Source of the DNA: an uncultured Bacteroidota bacterium
GTDB taxonomy: Bacteria > Bacteroidota > Bacteroidia > 2-12-FULL-35-15
Assembly (NCBI GenBank): GCA_903889605.1
Contig: CAISYK010000411.1
Location: forward strand, 1 to 17,203
Direction of reading: 5' to 3'
Length of the DNA stretch: 17,203 nt
The notes beneath the pieces are model-generated. The model searched no databases and had not been told where the DNA came from. It saw only the letters and a list, made by a program, of their open reading frames with translations. Made by a program: the position numbers and the translations under genes. Below are positions 1-8,355 of this stretch, piece after piece (position 1 is the stretch's first letter; every line of letters begins with the position of its first letter).

Positions 1-2227
1 CGAGCACAATTAAATCAAATTTACCCTGCGGGGCCTCATCATGCCACTTAACGTCCTTTACCAGATTTTTTGCCGTTTCATCTGCGATAGAATTGTGATG
101 TGTGCCTAAATAATGTTTTAAGAAAAACTCATGGCCTTTTGCACTCGACATTAACGCATTTCCGCGCCAGATATACCATACACGCGGGAAATTTACTTCC
201 GCATCAGGGTTGGCAACAGAATGGGTCAGATTTTTAGATTTTAGCTGGTCAACTACGTATTTAACAATGTCTTTATCGTCTTTTGCCCCGCCGGCGATAG
301 CTTCTTTTGCTATATCCAGGTTGCTTTTATCATACTGCGGGTAAAAAGGCATCCACCCGTTTCTAACAGACTTCACAATCATGTCGGCAGTATGTTTTTC
401 GGAGAGTTCATTTTTTGGTACAGTGTTGTAATCGCTGTGGTTGCCGTCGTAACGCCACTGGTCGGAATTCATATAATGCCAGATAGGAGCCTGCTGCAAT
501 CTGGTCGGTCCCTGCCAGTCCTTGCCTGACATTATTGTTGACCATGAATCGACAGGAGCAAGTTTTTCCTGCCCTACATAATGATTAATCCCTCCGCCGT
601 TCTTTCCGATACATCCAGTTAAAGCAAGCGCCATCTGCCCTGCACGGTATATTAAGTTGCAGTGATACCAGTGGTTTATGCCGGCACCAATAATTATCAT
701 ACATTTTCCTTTTGTGGCTTCGGCGGTACGGATCCATTCTGCCGCAAACTGAAGTAAAGTTTCGCTGCCGATGCCGGTAAACATTTCCTGCCATGCAGGG
801 GTGTATGCTGCGGTTTTGTCAGTATAATCTTTAGGGTAATCACCTTCTAATCCCCGGCCTACGCCATACTGAGCCATAATTAAATCATAGGCCGTAGTAA
901 CAGGCACTTTGCCGTCAATTGTGTCAATAAATTTAACAGGAACACCTCTCCAGCGTTTTTTATCCATGCCGTACTCGGTAAACTCAACCTGGAAAACATC
1001 ATCTTTTTTATCTAAAAGGGTGAGCAGCGGATAATAATCCGTATTGTCTTCGCCGTCAATTGTAAGTGTACTCCAGTTTCCGTCTTTACTGTCCCATCTG
1101 TGCCCTACGCTGCCGCGCGGACAAACCAGGCGGCCTGTTTCTTTGTCGATATTTAAAAACTTCCATTCACCATTCTCAGCTGATTTATATTTTTCAACCC
1201 TGTTTGCACGCAGAAGCTTTCCTGGCGTATATCCGCCGTCTTTCTTTTCAAGTTCAACCAGAAAAGGGCTGTCGGTATATTTCGAAACGTAATCGATAAA
1301 ATAAGGTATCTGCTTTTCGTGATGCGCTTCTTTAAGGATTATATGCGTTACGGCGAGCCAGAAAGCCCCGTCCTGTCCTGCGTGAACAGGAACCCAGGTA
1401 TCGGCATATTTGGCTACCATGTTAAAATCGGGAGAGAAAACTACTGTTTTTGTGCCGTTATGACGTGATTCTGCAAAGAAGTGCACATCGGGAGTCCTTG
1501 TCATAGCAAGGTTTGACCCCATAACGGCAACATATTTAGAGTTAAACCAGTCAGCACTTTCGGCAACATCGGTTTGTTCACCCCACATTTCGGGAAATGA
1601 AGGAGGAAGATCGCAGTACCAGTCGTAGAAGCTTAGGTTTAAACCGCCCATAAGCTGCAGAAAACGTGAACCGCTGGCGTAGCTGATCATCGACATTGCA
1701 GGTATAGGTGAAAATCCGGCAAGCCTGTCGGGACCGTATTTTTGAACTGTATAAATATTTGCTGCACCAATAAGTTCAAGAGCATCGGGCCACGAAACTC
1801 TGCGTAAACCGCCTTTTCCTCTTGCTTTTTGATATTGTCTGCGTTTTTCAGGGTTTTCCTGTATATTTTTCCAGGCAGCAACTGCGTCATTTGTTCTATT
1901 CTTCTCAGCTTGAAACAGATCAAGCAACGCACCGCGCATCAGAGGATATTTAACTCTTATAGGGCTGTAAAGATACCATGATGCAGAAATTCCTCTCTGA
2001 CATCCGCGGGGCTCATAAGGAGGTAATTCTTTATCAAAAACAGGATAGTCAATAGCCTGGGTTTCCCAAACTACAATGCCGTCTTTTACATGTATATTCC
2101 AGCTGCATCCGCCTGTGCAGTTTACTCCGTGCGAACTGCGTACAACTTTATCGTACTGCCAGCGGCTGCGGTAAAAATCTTCCCATTTTCTGGTCTGCGG
2201 CGAAATTAAATCTTTAATCCAACTCAT
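1..2227 (-). CDS. narG: Respiratory nitrate reductase alpha subunit NarG (3' part cut by window edge)
   Basis: This is the catalytic subunit of membrane-bound nitrate reductase, which reduces nitrate to nitrite at a Mo-bisMGD centre. The first 742 residues are present out of the roughly 1200 usual for the family; the C-terminus lies beyond the left edge. Visible hallmarks are the FS0 cluster ligands His33, Cys37, Cys41 and Cys76 (HGVNCTGGC and EPRGCQRG) and the Mo-ligand Asp206 in YDWYCDLPP. All sit at a constant offset of 17 from the E. coli residues. GPDRLAGFSPIPAMS and WGEQTDVAESADW are also near-identical to E. coli NarG. The N-terminus (MSWIKDLISP) has no twin-arginine signal, so a cytoplasmic active site is inferred. 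The ATG at 2227 is 21 bases after the dihaem cytochrome stop, indicating co-transcription. NarH, NarJ and NarI would be expected further left but cannot be seen. Confidence 0.97.
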   Translation of the reverse strand, partial: MSWIKDLISPQTRKWEDFYRSRWQYDKVVRSSHGVNCTGGCSWNIHVKDGIVVWETQAIDYPVFDKELPPYEPRGCQRGISASWYLYSPIRVKYPLMRGALLDLFQAEKNRTNDAVAAWKNIQENPEKRRQYQKARGKGGLRRVSWPDALELIGAANIYTVQKYGPDRLAGFSPIPAMSMISYASGSRFLQLMGGLNLSFYDWYCDLPPSFPEMWGEQTDVAESADWFNSKYVAVMGSNLAMTRTPDVHFFAESRHNGTKTVVFSPDFNMVAKYADTWVPVHAGQDGAFWLAVTHIILKEAHHEKQIPYFIDYVSKYTDSPFLVELEKKDGGYTPGKLLRANRVEKYKSAENGEWKFLNIDKETGRLVCPRGSVGHRWDSKDGNWSTLTIDGEDNTDYYPLLTLLDKKDDVFQVEFTEYGMDKKRWRGVPVKFIDTIDGKVPVTTAYDLIMAQYGVGRGLEGDYPKDYTDKTAAYTPAWQEMFTGIGSETLLQFAAEWIRTAEATKGKCMIIIGAGINHWYHCNLIYRAGQMALALTGCIGKNGGGINHYVGQEKLAPVDSWSTIMSGKDWQGPTRLQQAPIWHYMNSDQWRYDGNHSDYNTVPKNELSEKHTADMIVKSVRNGWMPFYPQYDKSNLDIAKEAIAGGAKDDKDIVKYVVDQLKSKNLTHSVANPDAEVNFPRVWYIWRGNALMSSAKGHEFFLKHYLGTHHNSIADETAKNLVKDVKWHDEAPQGKFDLIVL

Positions 2228-2248
2228 TTTGTATTGAATATGTAATGT

Positions 2249-3127
2249 TTACTTTGAAAATCTTTCCTGTCTTTTTAAAATGAAATGGTTTACGCTTAAT
2301 CGTTTGCGTTTAAACCAAATTAATGTAATTGCCAATGCTATTAATAATGATACTAATAGAGCAGATTGGAAAAACCATGCTTTTTTCACCACAGGCTGCA
2401 CTGGGTTTTGTGCATCTGTACATTTTAGAAACAGCTGCAGATAAGCTGCTTCGTCTTCGGTAATCGGATTGTTTTTATACGTTTCCTTCATTGATGGGAA
2501 CGGCGCCGATTTTATGAGTCCTTTTGTACCTGGGAACCCGCCCAATCGAGAATGCGCTTTGGTTAGGTCTCTTGCAAGTAATCCTCCTCTGCCGGAATTA
2601 TAAAATACAGCATTATGACAGGAAGCACAGGCCGCTCCGCCGTTTTCAAAACCTATGCTGCCGTAAAATAAATTTTTTCCTTCAATAATATCGTTTGGTG
2701 AATTTGCTTTTAGGATTGAGTCCAGTCTTTTCTGTGCTGCTGCGGCTTTGGCATCTTCATAAGGGTCGGATGTTCTGACTCCGGTTTTTTCACCGTCAAT
2801 AAAACCAAGTATTTGGTTAATCTGATCAGCTGATACAGTATTGTCGGGCATCAGAGTGCTCTCATACTCTTTAAATACGGCTTTCGCATCGGGGTCCCCT
2901 GCATTTATAACCTTTGTTGAGGATTGAATAAATCCAACAAGCCATTCATTTGACCTGCGTTTTGTTATCCCTTTTAAATCAGGGCCTATCATTTTTCCTC
3001 CGCCGATAGAGTGACAATCTGCGCAAGCTTCAAATAGTTTAGCGCCGTCCTGGGCAATAACAAGCTGGTTTAATAACCCCGTTATCAGAATGCCTGTAAG
3101 CCAAATTTTACAAATTTTTATTTTCAT
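2249..3127 (-). CDS. Membrane-anchored dihaem cytochrome c
   Basis: This 292-residue protein is a periplasmic electron carrier tethered to the inner membrane. It has a signal peptide (about 1-25, cleavage after VIA). A first cytochrome c domain carries CADCH at 35-39 with Met93 as likely axial ligand, and a second carries CASCH at 167-171 with Met213 as candidate ligand. A transmembrane helix spans about 252-272 and is followed by a basic cytoplasmic tail. It ends 21 bases before narG, so it probably exchanges electrons with the nitrate respiratory chain. Dihaem c-type subunits are known beside some nar clusters (for example NarC in Thermus), but I see only analogy of position and haem count, not proof of orthology. 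The first haem domain is about half identical by eye to the cytochrome at 14053-14718, so the two are paralogues. Confidence 0.9.
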   Translation of the reverse strand: MKIKICKIWLTGILITGLLNQLVIAQDGAKLFEACADCHSIGGGKMIGPDLKGITKRRSNEWLVGFIQSSTKVINAGDPDAKAVFKEYESTLMPDNTVSADQINQILGFIDGEKTGVRTSDPYEDAKAAAAQKRLDSILKANSPNDIIEGKNLFYGSIGFENGGAACASCHNAVFYNSGRGGLLARDLTKAHSRLGGFPGTKGLIKSAPFPSMKETYKNNPITEDEAAYLQLFLKCTDAQNPVQPVVKKAWFFQSALLVSLLIALAITLIWFKRKRLSVNHFILKRQERFSK

Positions 3128-3191
3128 TTCTAATAATAATTTTTGCGTCTAAATTCCAATTCCTTCTTTCAATTATAATCGATTTTTAATA

Positions 3192-3668
3192 TTATTCAGT
3201 TAATTCAAATTGTGTATCCCACGTTTCTCCGGTATCCTTCAACTGCACAGTAAGTTCAAATAGCTTTTTATTCTCTTTTGAAACAATTTCTTTACGTTTA
3301 ATAACATTTCCTTCACCCTTTAGCTTGTGATTCACTTTATCGCCTAATCTTGGTAAAAAAGGGTAGGAGATTGTAAGCTGCTGATCTTCGTCATCAACAA
3401 GTTTTAAAGCTTCATTAAAAAGAATTGTCTCAAACATTTCAACAAATTCATTTTCTTTCATTTCACTTAGTTCCTTCTCTTTTAAGCCGTCTATCCATTC
3501 AAAGAAAATTTCGGTGGTTTTTTCCCTTGCAGCACTTTTTATTGCCTTCGGGAAAGGACTTCTGATATGCTCGTGGTTAGTAAACCAATAAGCAAAACCC
3601 GGTTCAATAAATTTTGCAGAAATTACTGAACGCATTTGATCTGATTCTATTTGTTTTGTTTGACTCAT
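3192..3668 (-). CDS. Uncharacterised 158-residue cytoplasmic protein in the nar operon
   Basis: I do not recognise this protein. It has no signal peptide, no membrane segment and no cysteine, so it is probably cytoplasmic and binds no haem or Fe-S cluster. Residues about 15-95 look helical and charged (EFVEMFETILFNEALKLVDD). The C-terminal 50 residues have alternating hydrophobic/polar strands with LGDKVNHKLKGEGNVIKR and a DTGETWDTQFEL ending, reminiscent of a small SH3-like beta-barrel; this is inference from pattern only. It sits between two exported cytochromes, with gaps of 72 bases upstream and 64 bases downstream. That placement suggests an assembly or regulatory role for the nitrate respiratory apparatus, but no function can be assigned. 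An in-frame Met at residue 12 is an alternative start. Confidence 0.8.
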   Translation of the reverse strand: MSQTKQIESDQMRSVISAKFIEPGFAYWFTNHEHIRSPFPKAIKSAAREKTTEIFFEWIDGLKEKELSEMKENEFVEMFETILFNEALKLVDDEDQQLTISYPFLPRLGDKVNHKLKGEGNVIKRKEIVSKENKKLFELTVQLKDTGETWDTQFELTE

Positions 3669-3740
3669 TATGGATTATTTTGACTTGCGTTTCAAGCAGT
3701 ATAAATTATTTCAACTAGTTTATTATTATCGTTCTTACGT

Positions 3741-4619
3741 TTACTTTATAAAAATTTTACCTGCCTTTTTAATCCTGAAAATATTGTAAATAACATATAT
3801 AATAACAGCCCAAACGCCGAATATTATGCCGTTAGCCATAAAAAGAAGCCATAAAGGGCTTTTATCACGTCCTCCCCATAAGGCGCGATGATTGAATTTT
3901 TCATCACCTGATACCAAAGCTGTCCCCCATTTCCTTCCAATGGCAGACTCAGTATCATTATAAAGAAAATTATTTTCAACTTTTGCGATCACTGTAACTT
4001 TTCCATCCAAATCGCCGATTATGTTTTCAGGGAAGTTAACTGTAACTTTTCCATCAGCTTTGGTATTATTTGCAGGCTCACCTATCCGCATCAACCCAAA
4101 ATCACGTTTAAGATAAAAGTGAATATCAACATCCTGAATCGGTTGTTTAGTTGAATCCAAGCTATGCACGAATGCGGTAATTGATTTTTGTCCATCATCA
4201 GCAGAAAGCTCAAGTTTAACATCGACAGCCGGGGGAACGGCAGAAGGGTTTACCAATACTCTCAAATAATTAATTACCGACCAAATTTCCTCTTCTTTCA
4301 ATTTGGCTTTGAAAGAAGGCATTTTGTCTTTTCCGGTTGTTATCTTATAAAAAATTACACCGTCAGTCTGCTTCTGGAATGTTTCTGATATAAGGCTTGG
4401 GCTTTGAATACGTCCTTTGCCATCAGCATTTATTCCATGGCAGGCCTTGCAGGATTTTGAAAAGGTATTCTTTCCAACGGCCATGTTCTTAGGATTTATT
4501 TCCAAAGGATTAGGCTTTTTAGCATTATCAGATGAAACCATCCATTGCGCGGATTGTGAAAAGACACCTAATGAAAAAATTACAAGAATTATTGAAAGTG
4601 AAATTTTGAGTTTAGCCAT
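3741..4619 (-). CDS. Membrane-anchored monohaem cytochrome c with beta-sandwich domain
   Basis: The protein has a signal peptide, a single cytochrome c domain (CKACHG about 57-62 from this start, distal Met in DKMPSF), a beta-rich periplasmic domain of about 90 residues, and one transmembrane helix near the C-terminus with a basic tail. It is probably the cytochrome subunit of the NrfD/Fe-S module encoded just upstream. I chose the ATG at 4619, which follows the NrfD stop by 4 bases and gives a compact signal peptide starting MAKLKISLSI. An in-frame ATG at 4643 would overlap nrfD by 20 bases and put eight less typical residues before it. The middle domain (LELSADDGQK onward) reads like an Ig-like fold, which is inferred. 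The predicted role is to pass electrons from the quinol-oxidising site to other periplasmic c-type haems. Confidence 0.88.
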   Translation of the reverse strand: MAKLKISLSIILVIFSLGVFSQSAQWMVSSDNAKKPNPLEINPKNMAVGKNTFSKSCKACHGINADGKGRIQSPSLISETFQKQTDGVIFYKITTGKDKMPSFKAKLKEEEIWSVINYLRVLVNPSAVPPAVDVKLELSADDGQKSITAFVHSLDSTKQPIQDVDIHFYLKRDFGLMRIGEPANNTKADGKVTVNFPENIIGDLDGKVTVIAKVENNFLYNDTESAIGRKWGTALVSGDEKFNHRALWGGRDKSPLWLLFMANGIIFGVWAVIIYVIYNIFRIKKAGKIFIK

Positions 4620-4623
4620 GTTG

Positions 4624-5976
4624 TTAATTATTGATGGTTTCATTACTAATACCTTTTTCGTGGGCTGTTTCCCAGATAGGAATTATCGGGAAAAGCTTAA
4701 TAAATAATGAAATAACGAGTGCGACAGCAGCAACACTTCCGGCTGTGATAGTACATTCGGCTAATGTCGGGTTGTAATGCTGATAGCTCTCTGGGTAATT
4801 TTGTACCGGCAAATATGTATGAAGTAAGGTTGGCACAACGATTAAAAACCGTTTAAAAAAAGCGCCGATTACAATAAATACTGAAATAATCATAATTGGT
4901 TTTGCTTTACGAAAAGGTTTAAAAATCATAAGTATAATCGGAAGAATCATTCCCAGAATTTGTACAAGCCAGAACATAAGTGAAAAATCTCCTGTGAACA
5001 AGCCTAGTATATGTTCACCCTCAAGTGGTTTCATCTTGTATGCAGGTACCATATATTCGTTAATATTGAAATATAAGTAAAGCAATGATGTAAGCACCAA
5101 TAGTTTTCCCATCATATTAAAATGGTAATCAGTAATATATTCTTTAAATTTAAATTGCGACCTGATAAAATACATAACAATAACAACCGCTGCTGTTCCT
5201 ACCATAAATGCCCCGGCAACAAAATAAGGCCCGAATATAGTGCTGTCCCAGCCTGGCCGCAGAGTTGATGCGAATAACCATGAAGTAACAGTATGGATAG
5301 ATAAAGCCACGGGGACAATCAGTATCATCAGCGCTGTTATTGAAAGGTTGAGGAGTTTGAACTGGTCTTGGGTTCCCTGCCATCCTAGAGACAATATTTT
5401 ATACATTTTCTGCTGCCATTTGGGTTTGTGCCCCATGTTTTTTCGAAGCAGGGCAATGTCGGGGATTAAAGGAAGATACAACAGCAGCAGGCTTATTACG
5501 AGATAAGTATTTACCACTATTATATCCCAAACTATAGGAGATTGAAGCCTCCCATAAACAAAAATATTCAATAACCTGTCAGGACGGCCCATGTCTATAA
5601 CTATTATAGCCAGGGCAGAAAAAAGTCCAGCCACAGCAACAATTTCGGCTATACGCGTCAAAGGAGTCGCCCACTTTATTCCGCTTAGCGTAAGAATGGC
5701 AGAAATGAGTGATCCCACAAGGCTTACAGCGACAAAAAACACGAATGCAGAAATATAAAGTCCCCAGGAGGCGATATCACGCATATCAGTGACAGCTAAG
5801 CCATTAACCAACTGCCGAAAATACATTATCCCGCCTGCGCAAATAAGTATTAAAAGAAAGCCAATCCAAATTTTAAAGGATTTGCCTGTATTGTTCATAG
5901 GTCTTGTAAGGTCAGTAATAATTTCTTGTAACTGCTCTTTTTTTACCTGTTCTTCTTTTCTATATAAATCAGTCAT
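4624..5976 (-). CDS. NrfD/PsrC-family quinone-binding membrane protein (ActC/QrcD-like)
   Basis: This 450-residue polytopic protein has about ten transmembrane helices (roughly 36-54, 72-97, 105-128, 148-171, 209-232, 248-271, 288-307, 330-352, 358-385, 409-431). That matches the ten-helix NrfD class found in alternative complex III and Qrc rather than the eight-helix PsrC form. Family-type motifs include IVIDMGRPDR after helix 3, SIHTVTSW ending helix 5 and PGWDSTIFGPYFVAG leading into helix 6. Such proteins oxidise or reduce menaquinone at a periplasmic-side site and exchange electrons with an Fe-S partner. The Fe-S gene lies 11 bases upstream and the cytochrome 4 bases downstream, so the three probably form one complex. 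The direction (quinol oxidation) is inferred from the attached cytochrome c. Confidence 0.92.
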   Translation of the reverse strand: MTDLYRKEEQVKKEQLQEIITDLTRPMNNTGKSFKIWIGFLLILICAGGIMYFRQLVNGLAVTDMRDIASWGLYISAFVFFVAVSLVGSLISAILTLSGIKWATPLTRIAEIVAVAGLFSALAIIVIDMGRPDRLLNIFVYGRLQSPIVWDIIVVNTYLVISLLLLYLPLIPDIALLRKNMGHKPKWQQKMYKILSLGWQGTQDQFKLLNLSITALMILIVPVALSIHTVTSWLFASTLRPGWDSTIFGPYFVAGAFMVGTAAVVIVMYFIRSQFKFKEYITDYHFNMMGKLLVLTSLLYLYFNINEYMVPAYKMKPLEGEHILGLFTGDFSLMFWLVQILGMILPIILMIFKPFRKAKPIMIISVFIVIGAFFKRFLIVVPTLLHTYLPVQNYPESYQHYNPTLAECTITAGSVAAVALVISLFIKLFPIIPIWETAHEKGISNETINN

Positions 5977-5987
5977 ATTGAAGAGCT

Positions 5988-6932
5988 TTAGCTTTTACGT
6001 TTAATATCATCGCTATTATTTTCATTATCTTTTTCAGGAATCAAAGCTCTGTCTTTGGGCGGCAAATAATATACAGAAGGTGCTGTTCCTAAATCTTCCA
6101 TCAGCCTATAAGCTGAATTTTTTGCAAGCAGGCCGCTTAGAGAAACTGTTTCTCCGGTTGTACCATTGGTAACAGCGTCTTCATAAACATTGCCGAAATA
6201 ATATACTTCATTTGGACATGCAGAAACGCAATAAGGCAATTTTCCTTCTCGTAAACAATCGGCACTAAAAGTGCATTTTGTCACTGTACCTTTTTTTTGA
6301 GGCACATTTAGTTCAATATTGTAAGGAACATCTTTATATTTTTCAGCGTCTTTTGGTTCATACCAATTAAATGATCTTGCAGTATAAGGGCATGCGGCAA
6401 TACAGAACCTGCAGCCTATGCATCGCTCATTGTCAATCAAGACAATGCCATCACTCCTTTTAAATGTTGCGTCAACTGGGCAAACCTTTACGCATGGCGG
6501 ATTATCGCAATGCTGGCAGTGTTTGGGCATGTAATATGGTGCAGTATGTTCGCTGTCCTGCATGAGCAAAACATTTAAATGATGCTGGTCAGGACGCAGC
6601 TGATGCACAGAAGCGCATTTATCCATACACTTGCGGGCATTTTTACATTTTCCCAAGTCAACCACCAATACAAATTTTTTGCCCGGCAGGCCTTTTCTTC
6701 CTTCGCTGTTATGATTTGGCGAAAGGTTTTTATTAAGAGTCGAAATATAAAGCGAATCAACCTCAACTAATTCATTTTTGCTGTTAAGAAGGGTAACCTT
6801 TTTCCCGGGGCCAGGTCCTATTTTACTGCAGCTTTCAGTTAATAAAGAAGAAGCAACTAAAGAGCCCATTCCAAGGGCGCCAAAGTCTAACAGGAACTTT
6901 CTTCTTGATTTGTCTTTTTCCTTTTCTCCCAT
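5988..6932 (-). CDS. Tat-exported four-cluster-type Fe-S electron transfer protein (DmsB/PsrB/ActB-like)
   Basis: This 314-residue periplasmic protein probably sits on the NrfD subunit encoded next. The N-terminus has a twin-arginine signal (SRRKFLL at 9-15) and a hydrophobic stretch ending LLTESC. Cys35 could therefore be lipidated, making it a Tat lipoprotein (inference). Four cysteine motifs follow. Motif II (Cys139, 142, 147, 151) and motif III (Cys171, 174, 177, 181) are canonical. Motif I has Cys96, 102 and 106 with Ala99 where the second Cys is expected. Motif IV has Cys220, 235 and 239 with Ser223 in the expected Cys place and an extra Cys226. Two normal [4Fe-4S] clusters and two altered or missing ones are implied. 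No molybdopterin subunit accompanies it in this module, as in quinol:cytochrome c type complexes. Confidence 0.92.
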   Translation of the reverse strand: MGEKEKDKSRRKFLLDFGALGMGSLVASSLLTESCSKIGPGPGKKVTLLNSKNELVEVDSLYISTLNKNLSPNHNSEGRKGLPGKKFVLVVDLGKCKNARKCMDKCASVHQLRPDQHHLNVLLMQDSEHTAPYYMPKHCQHCDNPPCVKVCPVDATFKRSDGIVLIDNERCIGCRFCIAACPYTARSFNWYEPKDAEKYKDVPYNIELNVPQKKGTVTKCTFSADCLREGKLPYCVSACPNEVYYFGNVYEDAVTNGTTGETVSLSGLLAKNSAYRLMEDLGTAPSVYYLPPKDRALIPEKDNENNSDDIKRKS

Positions 6933-6982
6933 TTTTTTTAATCAGTCTTATTAAAATTTAATTGTGCAGAAAAAATCATTTA

Positions 6983-8311
6983 CTATTTTAAGAAATTAGG
7001 TTTAAATGTTATCATGACATAAGCCCAATTACTTGTTTGATCGACACGGCCATCGCCTTTCCAATCCTTTACATTTTTTACTATTCCTAATGTTTCAGTA
7101 GGTAAATAATGGGAATACCCAGCAACAATACCAACTCCCCCTGTTAAATTATAACCAAACGTTAAATCAAACTCGGATCCGAATGAACTATTCATTGCTT
7201 TATACTGTCCGGATTTAACTAATTCTTTAGAATCAAGAACATCCGCTGCAGCCATAAACTGGTGAAAGTCCAGTGCTAAATTCCATTTTTCCACTTTGTA
7301 TTTTAATTTAACGCTGATATCCTGCAAACCGCATGAATTAATATGATTACCAACATAATAATAATCCATAAAACCATTAAATTTATGATTGGTTCCAAAA
7401 AATGGATTGAAAGCATGGTTTACCAGTTTATATGCTGTAGTTGTATCTGTTCCGCTTTGTCCGGATAGGTATTCATATCCCAAGCCTATTGTAATCTTTT
7501 CTTTAACAGTATAAGCAGCATCAAAAGCAAAATTCATTGCATTAACTGTTCTTATTTTGCCATTCAATCCGGCAATATCATCTCCGATCTGGTAATAGAA
7601 ATTTAATCCTGCATACAGTGGTTTAGCTTTGTATTCGGTATGTGTGCCGATTGTTGTAACATAGCGTGTGCTGTTAACTGCCGCAAGAGATTGCTGCCCA
7701 ACATTTAATACCAATAAGCTAACGTTTAAACTTTTCATTTGCTTGTTTAACCATAAGTACTGCATTTCTTTATAACTTTTCAAAACAGAGTATGCTGTTC
7801 CCACAGTATATGCAGTGTTTTGATTGTATGCAAGTCCTGCATTAGCAGTGAAAGTGCTGTCATTGTATTTCAGCACAAATGCATCGTGACTTCTTCCTTG
7901 CTGGTTCCAGTTTCCTCCTCCCAACATTCTTTCATCATCATAACTTAATTCCTGACGGCCCATTTTCATTGACGTTTTCTTGTTAAAAGAATATTCTCCC
8001 CATGCCTCATGCATGCCGAAAGCAGCACCTCCGTCTCCCAAATTTAATTGGGATTGAGAACCCCATACTCTAACATCCTGAAGTACAATTCCTGTTTTAA
8101 AATTATCAGCTTTATAGCCAAAATTTAATCTGGTACGCTGAATGATAAACTGAGAGGATTTTTTTAATGTATCTGAAGGAGACCCATAACCATGAAGATA
8201 TTCGAATCGGGGACGTAATTCCCCTGTTAAGGTCATTTGGGCATTTGAAATAGAGGAAGATGATGCTAATATTAGAGAGACAAAAGCGGCTTTTTTAAAT
8301 ATTTTTTTCAT
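6983..8311 (-). CDS. Outer-membrane beta-barrel porin, alginate-export family type
   Basis: This 442-residue protein has a Sec signal peptide (1-24, cleavage after SNA) followed by alternating amphipathic strands through to the C-terminus, which ends FKPNFLK. Early segments such as GELRPRFEY, QRTRLNFGYKA, VWGSQSQLN and MKMGRQELSYDDERMLG are characteristic of the alginate-export-like porin family seen widely in Bacteroidota. The family name does not imply alginate transport. It sits in the nar operon between the NarK transporter (44-base gap) and the Fe-S protein (50-base gap). The most economical role is diffusion of nitrate and nitrite across the outer membrane. That specificity is inferred from context only. 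Confidence 0.85.
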   Translation of the reverse strand: MKKIFKKAAFVSLILASSSSISNAQMTLTGELRPRFEYLHGYGSPSDTLKKSSQFIIQRTRLNFGYKADNFKTGIVLQDVRVWGSQSQLNLGDGGAAFGMHEAWGEYSFNKKTSMKMGRQELSYDDERMLGGGNWNQQGRSHDAFVLKYNDSTFTANAGLAYNQNTAYTVGTAYSVLKSYKEMQYLWLNKQMKSLNVSLLVLNVGQQSLAAVNSTRYVTTIGTHTEYKAKPLYAGLNFYYQIGDDIAGLNGKIRTVNAMNFAFDAAYTVKEKITIGLGYEYLSGQSGTDTTTAYKLVNHAFNPFFGTNHKFNGFMDYYYVGNHINSCGLQDISVKLKYKVEKWNLALDFHQFMAAADVLDSKELVKSGQYKAMNSSFGSEFDLTFGYNLTGGVGIVAGYSHYLPTETLGIVKNVKDWKGDGRVDQTSNWAYVMITFKPNFLK

Positions 8312-8355
8312 AACTATTTTTTTGTTTGAGTTTTTAATATTATTAAATTAATTAA

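Noticed and set aside
1..2227. NarG as a periplasmic, nitrite-oxidoreductase-like enzyme
   Set aside because: There is no twin-arginine signal at the N-terminus, sequence follows E. coli NarG closely, and two NarK transporters supply cytoplasmic nitrate.
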